A stretch of DNA of 43,651 bases from positions 1 to 43,651 of the forward strand of contig VIKE01000035.1 of assembly GCA_008080565.1 (NCBI GenBank), in the 5' to 3' direction. The position numbers and the translations under genes were made by a program. The notes beneath the pieces were generated by a model. It had not been told where the DNA came from. It did no database searches and saw only the letters and a program-made list of their open reading frames with translations. This stretch comes from Rhodocyclaceae bacterium. GTDB lineage: Bacteria; Pseudomonadota; Gammaproteobacteria; Burkholderiales; Rhodocyclaceae. This document shows, one piece after another, positions 28,611-36,089 of the stretch. Each line of letters opens with the position of its first letter. Position 1 is the stretch's first letter.

Positions 28611-29387
28611 ATGAACGCTACCGATCGCCTGTTTGCTGAGGTTTGGAATCGCCTGACTGCTGATTGGTCAAGACTCACGACGTTCCGAAAGATGGGCGTT
28701 CTTGGGGAAGATGCAGCTCGTGATGCGATGCATCAGAGTAACACCTACTTCGTTCAAAACCAGTTGTTACACGGCGAACACCACAACCTCATAAAGAATC
28801 GCGATCAATTCATCCGTGATGGCATGCATCAGAAGATCCCTCAGTTGATGACTGAATCCGCGGTCGCTGAGTTTCGTCGGACACTAAATGCGTCAACTCT
28901 CGTTTTTTCCCACTCAATTCTTGATGCTGCAATCTTTGACTGTGTCCGAATTTGCGCTCTGGCAGCACCTGCAGAATGGAGCGAGCAGCTGGCAAATCGA
29001 AAGGTAGCTCTTGGCGACGTCGCCAAGAGGCCATACTCAGAATTCCTTTCTGAAGCCATTGAAATAGAAGTGTCCCGGCTTGAACGCGAGTCCTTGCTGG
29101 CAAAGGTCGACCGAGTGTTTCAGGTATGTCGTCCGCAAAAGCAGGAATACCTAACAACCGGATTTCGTTTTGATCGCGGGCGACTTCGAGAGCTAGATGA
29201 ACTCCGCCATAGGGTTGTTCACGCAGCGGATGGAAGCTGGGAATTTGAGTCCATCGAGGACGATATGCAGTTTATGCAAAGCTCTGGCCTACACATATTC
29301 TCAATGGTTGGCGAATGTTTTGGCTTGGTAGTTTCCGGCGACGAAGCAATGGCGGCGCTTGCTGCGCGACGGGCTTCGGTGAAATGA
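28611..29387 (+). CDS. HEPN-like protein of unknown function in a low-GC island
   Basis: A 258-residue protein starting MNATDRLFAEVWNRLTADWS. ATG 28611 is chosen as the first plausible start; an SD-like AAGGAGG at 28549-28555 is too far away to fit it well. The C-terminal part has RELDELRHRVVHAADGS, and RHRVVH fits the Rx4H pattern of HEPN-type ribonucleases and related helical domains; ASTLVFSHSILDAAIFDCVR is a helical, family-like segment. Base composition and codon use are clearly less GC-rich than the neighbours, suggesting transfer. No toxin partner such as an MNT nucleotidyltransferase is adjacent. RNase activity and defence role are inference; no exact family recognised. Confidence 0.65.
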   Translation: MNATDRLFAEVWNRLTADWSRLTTFRKMGVLGEDAARDAMHQSNTYFVQNQLLHGEHHNLIKNRDQFIRDGMHQKIPQLMTESAVAEFRRTLNASTLVFSHSILDAAIFDCVRICALAAPAEWSEQLANRKVALGDVAKRPYSEFLSEAIEIEVSRLERESLLAKVDRVFQVCRPQKQEYLTTGFRFDRGRLRELDELRHRVVHAADGSWEFESIEDDMQFMQSSGLHIFSMVGECFGLVVSGDEAMAALAARRASVK

Positions 29388-29480
29388 GCTAACCGCAATC
29401 GAAGGGAGCGGAGTGAACTGAAAATCCAAATTGCCCTGACCTCCTAATCCGCTGACCCCATTTTTTCCAAGAAGATACAG

Positions 29481-30281
29481 ATGCCCGCGAAAACCCCGGT
29501 CATTCACCATCACCCCGCCCATCAACCCAGCACCAAACCGCCCCTGCTTTTCATCCACGGCGGTTACAGCAACGCTGCGCTGTGGGGTGTCCGCTTCATT
29601 CCGTATTTTCAGGATGAAGGCTACGACTGCTACGCGCTGGAGCTTTCCGGCCACGGCAGCCGGCCGGCGGATCGGGTGGATCTCGATGATTTTGGCCTCG
29701 ACGATTACGTCGCCGATCTGGTGGCTGCCGTTGCCAGCCTGCCCGCTGCGCCGGTGCTGATCGGCCATTCGATGGGCAGCCTGGTAAGCCAGCGTTTTCT
29801 CGAACGGGGCACGGCGCGTGCCGTGGCTTTTCTGGCGCCGGTGCCGCCAACGGGAACGGGGGGCACGGCCAGCCGCTTGGCGCTGACCATGCCGGATTTT
29901 TTTGCCGAGTTGCCGAATGCGGTCAACGGCATGGCCAGCGAACAAACCATGCGGACCATGGCCCGGGTTTATTTTTCGCCGAGCATGGCGCCGGAAGAAA
30001 CCGTCGAGTACCTGCCACTTATCCAGCCGGAATCGGAAAAGGCGGTTGCCGAAATGCTGACCGCGCCCTTTCGCATCGCCCGTGGCCGTGCCCGCATTCC
30101 GGCGCTGGTCATGGGTGGTTCGGCCGACCAGGTTTTCCCGGCCTCGATGCTTCACTTCACCGCAGCTTCTTGGAATGCCAAAACACAGATCATCGACGGG
30201 GCCGGCCACATGTTGATGCTCGATCCGCAATGGCCGGACGCCGCCGGCAAGCTTCACGAATGGCTGGAAGCCCTCGCCTGA
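29481..30281 (+). CDS. Alpha/beta hydrolase
   Basis: A 266-residue cytosolic alpha/beta-fold hydrolase. Catalytic triad candidates are Ser in the nucleophile elbow LIGHSMGSLVSQ, Asp in GGSADQVFP and His in DGAGHMLMLD. The oxyanion HG motif is FIHGGYSNAALW. Substrate (ester, lactone or similar) unknown. There is no clear SD before ATG 29481. Its 3' end is echoed about 2.5 kb downstream (see 32735-32789), where a fragment of the same coding end recurs after the hemerythrin and HD-GYP genes. Confidence 0.88.
   Translation: MPAKTPVIHHHPAHQPSTKPPLLFIHGGYSNAALWGVRFIPYFQDEGYDCYALELSGHGSRPADRVDLDDFGLDDYVADLVAAVASLPAAPVLIGHSMGSLVSQRFLERGTARAVAFLAPVPPTGTGGTASRLALTMPDFFAELPNAVNGMASEQTMRTMARVYFSPSMAPEETVEYLPLIQPESEKAVAEMLTAPFRIARGRARIPALVMGGSADQVFPASMLHFTAASWNAKTQIIDGAGHMLMLDPQWPDAAGKLHEWLEALA
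30258..30279 (+). repeat. Left copy of a 22-bp exact direct repeat (hydrolase 3' end)
   Basis: The last 22 coding bases before the hydrolase stop recur exactly at 32765-32786. The two copies flank the hemerythrin-LuxR and HD-GYP genes. Confidence 0.8.
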
Positions 30282-30426
30282 GGTGCAGAATCTGAACGAC
30301 AAGCTGATAGCCAGAGGCTTGCGTAAGTAGCCTTTACCGGGCTGCCGTGGGCACGAAGGGTCCGCCCGATCCAGTCGCTCAACTCGCCGTGGCCCGCTCA
30401 GCCGGATATCTGCCTTTGCGCACGAA

Positions 30427-30462
30427 TGCCACGGTCAACGGCAAAAAGCGTCGAATTTTGAA
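30427..30462 (+). repeat. Dispersed repeat copy 11 (degenerate)
   Basis: TGCCACGGTCAACGGCAAAA followed by AGCGTCGAATTTTGAA. One G of the CCGG core is shifted. It lies in the 240-base gap between the hydrolase and hemerythrin-LuxR genes, where nothing else was recognised. Confidence 0.65.
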
Positions 30463-30522
30463 GAATGGAAACAGGCCGAGCCCCCTGTTTTAACCACGCA
30501 GTTGAGGCGCCGGCCTCTGGCG

Positions 30523-31296
30523 TTACCGAAGAATATCGGCCTTCTTGACCAATTCAAGCACCGTTTTCACATCCATTTTTTGAAAAATGGCAGCGCGGTG
30601 GGTCTTGATGGTATTGATCGATACACTCAGTTCTATGCAAATTTCAGGATTGGTCTTGCCGCTGACGACCAGCCAGAATACCGTGCGTTGCGCCGGCGAG
30701 AGCGATTCAAAGCGGCCGCGTATCTCCAGCTTTTTCCCCTTCAATGCCAGGTTTGTCGCGGATGATGCTTTTGCCCGCGTGGGGCGGTTGGGGAATACGT
30801 GCTGATCAAGCATCGTCACCAGTTCGCCATCGAAATCGATCTTCGGCGAGTCTGATTTTCCGAGGCTGACCAGACGAGTATCAAACAGGGTGCTGTGATC
30901 GCCGAGCCAATCTCCAGCAACCTGCCAGATCTGGGTGCCGACCTTGCGCGGACTGTCGAAGCTGCCCTCCAGCGATAGTTTTTTCAATTGCTTTGCGATG
31001 CCCTCATGGGCAGCCTTGTGGGCTTTTATGTGCGACTGGCAACTGGGTGTATTTGGCAACAGTTCCATCATTTTTTCTTCGTAGGCGGAGTGCCCCGCCA
31101 GGAAGGCCGCCAGTTCCCCGGCGATGCTGGCGAGGACGCTGCGACAATGCTTTTGCTTGAACGCATTGCAGCCATCACAATTGGCGTCCGGGTTCTGCCC
31201 GGCTTCTGAGCAAAACTCTGCCAATTGTCCGACCATGCTGTCGAGCAGGTCATGTTGCTGATCTATTTCGGCGTGGCCGGTGAGATTGATCGTCAT
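30523..31296 (-). CDS. Bacteriohemerythrin-LuxR fusion transcription regulator
   Basis: A 257-residue protein. The N-terminal hemerythrin domain (about 1-135) carries a complete set of di-iron ligands: LTGHAEIDQQHDLL, GHSAYEEKMM (HxxxE), HIKAHKAAH (HxxxH) and DHSTLFD (HxxxxD). A Cys-rich loop (NCDGCNAFKQKHC) is unusual and might bind metal. The C-terminal region (about 195-257) is a LuxR/NarL helix-turn-helix (LSPAQRTVFWLVVSGKTNPE, LSVSINTIKTHRAAIFQKMD). Predicted O2, NO or redox sensor that directly controls transcription. ATG 31296 is chosen by domain start. It is divergent from the HD-GYP gene, with a palindrome in between that could be its operator. Confidence 0.85.
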   Translation of the reverse strand: MTINLTGHAEIDQQHDLLDSMVGQLAEFCSEAGQNPDANCDGCNAFKQKHCRSVLASIAGELAAFLAGHSAYEEKMMELLPNTPSCQSHIKAHKAAHEGIAKQLKKLSLEGSFDSPRKVGTQIWQVAGDWLGDHSTLFDTRLVSLGKSDSPKIDFDGELVTMLDQHVFPNRPTRAKASSATNLALKGKKLEIRGRFESLSPAQRTVFWLVVSGKTNPEICIELSVSINTIKTHRAAIFQKMDVKTVLELVKKADILR

Positions 31297-31362
31297 TGAG
31301 GCGCCGGCAATGGGGAGGTTTTCCAAGTCACTGAATTATATGTGGGGAAGAATGCTCAAACA

Positions 31363-31378
31363 TCACCCCATGGGGTGA
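31363..31378. promoter_or_regulatory. Perfect 16-bp palindrome between the hemerythrin-LuxR and HD-GYP genes
   Basis: TCACCCCATGGGGTGA is fully self-complementary and has 7-2-7 geometry like NarL-type sites. It lies 67 bases from the regulator ATG and 59 bases before the HD-GYP ATG. A plausible operator for the adjacent LuxR-type protein; binding is inferred. Confidence 0.5.
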
Positions 31379-31436
31379 CGACGACGGTGCATCGTTGGTT
31401 ATAAAGTGAGCCATCGAACGCAAACGGGGTTGAGAA

Positions 31437-32654
31437 ATGGCCATCAATATTGACTGCGATCATCCGGATTTGTTGAATGAGCTGAACAGGAAAAACACAG
31501 TCTCGGAGAAGATAACCTTCCTTCATCGCGTCGTGCATCAGCATTGTGACTTCATTCATCGCATCGGCGTGACGGTCTATGATGCCAAGGCGGACTCGTT
31601 GAAAACCTTCGCCCACAGCTCCGATGGCAACAACCCGCTGCCCTACTACCAATGCAGACTCCGGGAGGCCAAGTCGCTTTACCGGATTTATCTCGAAGGC
31701 AAACCACGACTGATCAACGATCTTGCTGTATTGGACGGTGGCTCTCGGGAACACACCAAGCGCATCAACCACCATGGTTATCGATCCAGTTATACGGTCC
31801 CGATGTATCAGGATGAACGACTGACCGGATTCGTCTTTTTCAACTCGCGTTTTTCCGACTGTTTCCAGGAAGGCAGCCTGGCCTATCTGGACATGATCGC
31901 GCGGCTCATCTCCCTGCTGATCAGCGTTGAGTTAAACCAGGTCAACACCCTGCGGGGTGCGTTGAAAACGGCAGCCTGTCTGTCCAGTCACAAAGATCCC
32001 GAAACGGGGGCGCACCTTGAGCGCATGGCCCGATTTTCGCGCCTGATCGCCAACGATATTGCCGCCGACTTCGGTTTGAACGATGAGCTCGTGGAAGCCA
32101 TTTTCTGGTTTGCCCCGATGCACGACGTCGGCAAGATCACGATCCCGGACCACATTATCCGCAAGCCGGCAGCCCTCACGCCGGAAGAGTTCGAGGTCAT
32201 GAAGACACATACCACCCACGGGCGAAGAATCATCAACACGATGATGGAGAATTTCAATCTGGACGATTCACGGTTTGTCACGATGATCGGCAACATTGCC
32301 GAATTTCATCATGAAAACATCGATGGCAGCGGCTACCCAAAAGGTTTGAAAGGTGACGATATTCCCATCGAGGCGCGGATCGTCGCTGTCGCCGACGTGT
32401 TCGACGCCCTGACCTCGCAACGCGCCTATAAGCCTGCTTGGAGCAATGAGGAAGCCTTTGCCGAGCTGAGGAAACTGGCCACCTGGAAGCTGGACCCGAA
32501 GTGCGTGGCCGTCTTCATGAAAAACAAGGAAAAGATTCGAGAGATCCAGGAGATTTTCCAGGATGAGCAGAACCAGAAAACACCCCGGCAAGCCTTGGCC
32601 GAAAGCAGCCGGGCCATTTCGGCTGATTCTTTCTGGATGCTGGCGCCGCAATGA
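31437..32654 (+). CDS. GAF and HD-GYP domain c-di-GMP phosphodiesterase
   Basis: A 405-residue soluble protein. The N-terminal part (about 20-165) looks like a GAF sensor domain (HCDFIHRIGVTVYDAKADSL, SYTVPMYQDERLTGFVFFNS). The HD-GYP domain (about 175-365) has SHKDPETGAHLERMARFSRL, MHDVGKITIPDHI (HD pair), THTTHGRRI and the signature HHENIDGSGYPKGLKGDDIP, so all catalytic motifs are present and hydrolysis of cyclic di-GMP is expected. It is divergent from the hemerythrin-LuxR regulator, suggesting oxygen- or redox-dependent control of c-di-GMP (inference). ATG 31437 has a weak G-rich SD. Confidence 0.92.
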   Translation: MAINIDCDHPDLLNELNRKNTVSEKITFLHRVVHQHCDFIHRIGVTVYDAKADSLKTFAHSSDGNNPLPYYQCRLREAKSLYRIYLEGKPRLINDLAVLDGGSREHTKRINHHGYRSSYTVPMYQDERLTGFVFFNSRFSDCFQEGSLAYLDMIARLISLLISVELNQVNTLRGALKTAACLSSHKDPETGAHLERMARFSRLIANDIAADFGLNDELVEAIFWFAPMHDVGKITIPDHIIRKPAALTPEEFEVMKTHTTHGRRIINTMMENFNLDDSRFVTMIGNIAEFHHENIDGSGYPKGLKGDDIPIEARIVAVADVFDALTSQRAYKPAWSNEEAFAELRKLATWKLDPKCVAVFMKNKEKIREIQEIFQDEQNQKTPRQALAESSRAISADSFWMLAPQ

Positions 32655-32734
32655 CCAGGGGCGAGCCAGGCGAGCATCTACCTTGCCAGGCGAATTCCAC
32701 GGGCCAGGCTCGGTTTTCATTTGGACCGCAACCA

Positions 32735-32789
32735 ACATGGCCTGATGCCGCCGACAGGCTTGGGGAATGGCTGGAAGCCCTCGCCTAAG
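32735..32789 (+). pseudogene. Remnant of an alpha/beta hydrolase 3' end
   Basis: The last 22 coding bases of the hydrolase at 29481-30281 recur exactly at 32765-32786, followed by TAA in place of TGA. About 30 further bases upstream match imperfectly (GCCGCCG, GGCTT). It is too short to code for a protein and looks like the scar of a duplication or insertion. Confidence 0.65.
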
Positions 32790-32854
32790 CGGGTCTCTGA
32801 CAGTTGAAGCCTCCTGTCTTGCTTAATGAAATGGCGCTGCACTGATCGGGGCCA

Positions 32855-32892
32855 TTTTTGATTTTGCTGCTTTTTTCCGGTCGACCGTAGCA
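32855..32892 (-). repeat. Dispersed repeat copy 12
   Basis: On the minus strand it reads TTGCTACGGTCGACCGGAAA followed by AAAGCAGCAAAATCAAAA. Intergenic. Confidence 0.75.
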
Positions 32893-33586
32893 ATCTTCTT
32901 CTCGGCCCTCGCCCGGCCAGTCTGCCTCTGTCCGTCCACCTCGGCGTCCGAACTCGACGGTCGGCCGGGGGTTACGACGTGAAACATTAATAGACCAATT
33001 TTTAAATTGGCCAGACCGGTCGAAAGCTATCTTCCAAAGCGCATAAATGCCACAACTGGCATTGTTTGACAAATATGTCACATCAAAACCTCACTCGTTT
33101 GCTGCTTTTCAAGAGAAACAGATTGTTTTCATTGAATAAGCGGCCTTTCTTCGAGTTGGTATGTGTCTTGCTGATCTTCAGGCATCAGGCAATTGCTTTC
33201 CGCGGACATCAACAGGTGTCACGGCAAGAGCAAAAAAGCTCGGTGGCTTCCGGATTCTGACCGGCGATACGGCGGTCAGACCGAATGCCTACCGGGCGGT
33301 CGCTGGAAGGAAGTACTTAGCTTGCATTAATTTTCCGGCCGGGCAGTCATAGCTTTCGACAATGACACACATCCGTTTTTGCGATTGGCCTACCCGACGG
33401 CTTTAGATAGAAAATAAGCATATGCTGATAAACAATGTCAGCAGCAAGATGCATCAGAGCAGCCGCCACCGGCGACACTTTGCAGCGAATCGGGATGATG
33501 GGCGCTCTGGTGTTTGTGTTGATCTGGATGACTCCACGGGTTTCCCGTCTGGACGATTCCGCTAATACGGGAGATGTCATGAGTTG

Positions 33587-33600
33587 TGATACCGGTATCA
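33587..33600. promoter_or_regulatory. 14-bp palindrome upstream of ahpC
   Basis: TGATACCGGTATCA is perfectly self-complementary and ends 65 bases before the ahpC ATG. It is placed as an operator would be, but does not match a site I know, including OxyR. Confidence 0.3.
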
Positions 33601-33665
33601 AACCGCGCAAGACAGTCAAGATTGATCAAAACCCTGCCCAACAATTTTCTCAGGAGAAAAAAGCG

Positions 33666-34280
33666 ATGAGCTCCACTATGGTTCGCCGTGAAATGCCCGA
33701 ATTCACCATGGAAGCCTACGATGCCAAGACTGGCCATTTCACCAAGGTTTCCAGCGCCGACTACAAGGGCAAGTGGGCAGTTGTCTGCTTCTACCCGGCT
33801 GACTTCACCTTTGTCTGCCCGACCGAGATCGCCGCCATGAACGCCAAGTACGACGTTTTCCAGGAAATGGGCGTCGAAATCCTTGCCGTTTCAGTCGACT
33901 CCAAGTTCTCCCACAAACGCTTCGTCGAGACCGAGCCGATTCTGAAGGGACTCCAACTGACCATCGGGGCCGACACCACGCAGGAAGTCAGCGAGATGTT
34001 CGGCGTGCTGATCGAGGAGGAAGGCGTTGCGCTGCGCGGCCGCTTCCTGTTCAACCCGGATGGCATTTGTGTAGCTCAGGAAGTTCAGGCCGATTCGGTT
34101 GGCCGCAACGTGCATGAGTTCATTCGTCAGGTCGAAGCCTGGCAACACGCCACCAAGACTGGCGAAGTCTGCCCGGCTGGCTGGCGCCCCGGCAAGAAGA
34201 CTCTGCCCGTAAATACCGACGCGGAAAAAATGACTGGCCGCGTCGGGGATTACATCACCATCGAAGAAATCATGAGCTAA
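33666..34280 (+). CDS. ahpC: Typical 2-Cys peroxiredoxin (AhpC type)
   Basis: A 204-residue peroxidase reducing hydrogen peroxide and organic peroxides. Peroxidatic Cys in FYPADFTFVCPTEIAAMN, resolving Cys in TGEVCPAGWRPG, and the conserved Arg region DPEG-like FNPDGICVAQEVQADSVGRN. AGGAG at 33652-33656 supports ATG 33666; the open frame continues upstream to 33435 but that part does not look like protein. No ahpF follows; a terminator comes directly after, so it is probably monocistronic and reduced by another thiol system. Confidence 0.93.
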   Translation: MSSTMVRREMPEFTMEAYDAKTGHFTKVSSADYKGKWAVVCFYPADFTFVCPTEIAAMNAKYDVFQEMGVEILAVSVDSKFSHKRFVETEPILKGLQLTIGADTTQEVSEMFGVLIEEEGVALRGRFLFNPDGICVAQEVQADSVGRNVHEFIRQVEAWQHATKTGEVCPAGWRPGKKTLPVNTDAEKMTGRVGDYITIEEIMS

Positions 34281-34297
34281 GTCTGAATCCTTCCCTT

Positions 34298-34342
34298 ACG
34301 CCCACTTTCCCGAAGCCCCCTCGGGGGCGTGGGCGTATTTTT
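34298..34342 (+). terminator. Rho-independent terminator after ahpC
   Basis: Outer stem ACGCCCAC / GTGGGCGT and inner stem GCCCCC / GGGGGC, followed by ATTTTT, 18 bases after the ahpC stop. Confidence 0.85.
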
Positions 34343-34388
34343 GTGACCATGGCCAGTTTTTCGGATTTGGGGTGAGCAATCAAAACGG

Positions 34389-34420
34389 GCGGAGCAAATT
34401 CGAATCCGGATTTGCTCCGC
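34389..34420 (-). terminator. Terminator of the peroxiredoxin-panE operon (minus strand)
   Basis: An 11-bp perfect stem (GCGGAGCAAAT / ATTTGCTCCGC) followed on the minus strand by CCCGTTTTG, about 40 bases after the panE stop. Confidence 0.65.
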
Positions 34421-34461
34421 TCCTGCTTCATTCAGCCCCCTTCGGCCACGGCGCCATGGCG

Positions 34462-35376
34462 TCAGGCTGACCGTGCCGCCTGCACCGCCAGATGCGTGTA
34501 CGCCAGGCGTACGAGATCCATGGGCAAACCGAGGGCGATACCGCGTTCGGCCATGGCGCCGAGAATGTGCTGGTATTCCGTACGTTGTCCGGCCAGCAGG
34601 TCGCGCAGCATCGAGGCGGTAAACGGCGAGCCGGGCGCAATCAGCATGCCGAGGGCCTTTTCCGTGGCGGCCTGACCGGTTGGATAGCCGCTCAGTCGGG
34701 CGACTGCGCAACATTCGTCGTACATCTGGCGGATCAGGGCTTCGCCATAGGGGGTGGCGATGATCTCGCCGACCGAGCCGCGGCACAGCGTGGTCATGCC
34801 GGCCAACGCGGCCAGGAAAACCCATTTGTCCCACAGGGCCTGCTCGATATTCTCGGCATAGACGCTGGTAAACGGCGCTTTGCTGCACAGGGCAATGAAT
34901 TCCCGGGCCAATTCAACGTGCGCTGGGTCACGTGGGCCGACGGTCAGGCTGTGCATATCGTTCAGTTGGCGAACGGCACCAGTTTCGGTAATTGTCGCGG
35001 CGATATGGGCGACGCCACCCATCACCGCGGCGCGACCGAATTTTCGATCCAGGACGACCAGATGTTCGATGCCGTTCAGGAAAGGCAGCACGACTGCACT
35101 GCCGCGAGCGTTTTCGAGTGAAGCCAGGGCGTCATCCAGATCATAGGACTTGGGTGCCAGGATGATCAGGTCGTAAATCGGCGTCACGCTGGCGGCAGTG
35201 ACCGTTGCCGGTTGCACCACGAAATTGCCGCGGGGCGTCTCGATGTGCAGGCCCTGATTGGCGATCATGGCCTGACGTTTTTCGCGCAAGAGAAACGTCA
35301 CATCAGCACCGCTACGCAGCAACTGGGCACCGAAATAGCCGCCAATCCCTCCGGCGCCGAGAATGAGGATTTTCAT
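34462..35376 (-). CDS. panE: 2-dehydropantoate 2-reductase (ketopantoate reductase)
   Basis: A 304-residue NADPH-dependent enzyme of the ApbA/PanE family. N-terminal Rossmann motif MKILILGAGGIGGYFGAQLL, catalytic-region segments FLNGIEHLVVLDRKFG and NIEQALWDKWVFLAALAGMT (conserved Lys), and a C-terminal helical domain (SPFTASMLRDLLAGQRTEYQ). It reduces ketopantoate to pantoate in pantothenate/CoA synthesis; related proteins act on other 2-oxo acids. It starts 21 bases after the peroxiredoxin-like gene on the same strand, so they form an operon, which is an unusual partner for a biosynthetic panE. The assignment to pantothenate synthesis is probable, not proven. Confidence 0.85.
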   Translation of the reverse strand: MKILILGAGGIGGYFGAQLLRSGADVTFLLREKRQAMIANQGLHIETPRGNFVVQPATVTAASVTPIYDLIILAPKSYDLDDALASLENARGSAVVLPFLNGIEHLVVLDRKFGRAAVMGGVAHIAATITETGAVRQLNDMHSLTVGPRDPAHVELAREFIALCSKAPFTSVYAENIEQALWDKWVFLAALAGMTTLCRGSVGEIIATPYGEALIRQMYDECCAVARLSGYPTGQAATEKALGMLIAPGSPFTASMLRDLLAGQRTEYQHILGAMAERGIALGLPMDLVRLAYTHLAVQAARSA

Positions 35377-35397
35377 GAGCGGATTCTCCTTGAGTAG

Positions 35398-35946
35398 TCA
35401 GACGGGACCGGCATATTCGCCGCGTGCCGGGTAGTCATTGGCGATGGCAAAGTCGATAGCGCCAAGCAGGTCCTGAAACTGCGGCCGAGCGAAGGGCATG
35501 GTTTGCACCGCACCGTAATACAGCGTGCCATCCGGACGAACGAGAAAGACACCCGGCTCGCTGAATAGCGCCGGCTCCTCGATGCCGATGGAGGTCTTGC
35601 CACGCGAGGCGCTGATGTACAGCCCCCATTGGCGGGCGCTTTTGAGGCTCAAGCCGTAGCCGATATTCAGCGCACCGGCCTTGACCTTGTCGGCCATGGC
35701 GTGGGCGCGCTCGCCATCGTCGCTGCTGATGGCGACGACCTGAACGCCGCGTTTTTCAAACTCGGGCGCCAGGCGTTCGAGTTCCAGCAGGTACTTGGCG
35801 CATATCGGGCAATGCAGGCCGCGATAGAAGACGACAAGGTCAAAGCGTTCTCCCGGAGCGGCGCCGAGCACGAAACGGTTACCGTCGGTTAGCGCCACAT
35901 TGAGCGCGGGAACGGGGTGGCGGGGCATCAGGGCGGTTGCAGTCAT
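35398..35946 (-). CDS. Peroxiredoxin-like (AhpC/TSA) protein
   Basis: A 182-residue thioredoxin-fold protein. The active-site region is LVVFYRGLHCPICAKYLLEL, with a CxxC pair in place of the PxxxxC of classic peroxiredoxins. EKRGVQVVAISSDDGERAHA follows, then FLVRPDGTLYYGAVQTMPFA. Family members are called peroxiredoxin-like; the substrate is unknown. It is first in a two-gene operon with panE and divergent from an AraC-type regulator at 36090, the usual layout for a regulator and its target. Confidence 0.82.
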   Translation of the reverse strand: MTATALMPRHPVPALNVALTDGNRFVLGAAPGERFDLVVFYRGLHCPICAKYLLELERLAPEFEKRGVQVVAISSDDGERAHAMADKVKAGALNIGYGLSLKSARQWGLYISASRGKTSIGIEEPALFSEPGVFLVRPDGTLYYGAVQTMPFARPQFQDLLGAIDFAIANDYPARGEYAGPV

Positions 35947-36089
35947 CAGGCATCCTTTCGTTGAATTTCTGGCGGCTTTGGAAACAGCGTGGCAGGCCGG
36001 GGCTGCGCAACGTGATTCGTTGACCGATACGCGCCATTATGTTGAACTGATCGCAATCATTCGTTCACTTATATTTGCAATTCGTACAG

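Larger units (their letters stand above)
32655..33665. other. About 1 kb without a convincing gene, upstream of ahpC
   Basis: Contains a possible truncated repeat start (AATTCCACGG at about 32694), a hydrolase-derived fragment (32735-32789), repeat copy 12 (32855-32892), a dyad CCAATTT-TT-AAATTGG at 32995-33010 and a 14-bp palindrome at 33587-33600. Short open frames exist (for example 33066-33260), but their composition and lack of an RBS do not support them. The region looks like a mosaic of remnants followed by the ahpC promoter region. Confidence 0.5.

Noticed and set aside
30523..31326. TTG start at 31326 for the hemerythrin-LuxR gene
   Set aside because: It adds ten residues outside the hemerythrin domain and has no better RBS; ATG 31296 fits the domain start.
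33066..33260. Short open frame upstream of ahpC
   Set aside because: No SD, no recognisable motif, and it lies in a mosaic non-coding region.
33435..33665. N-terminal extension of ahpC
   Set aside because: The family starts at ATG 33666 with a good SD; the upstream part contains a palindrome and looks like a leader.
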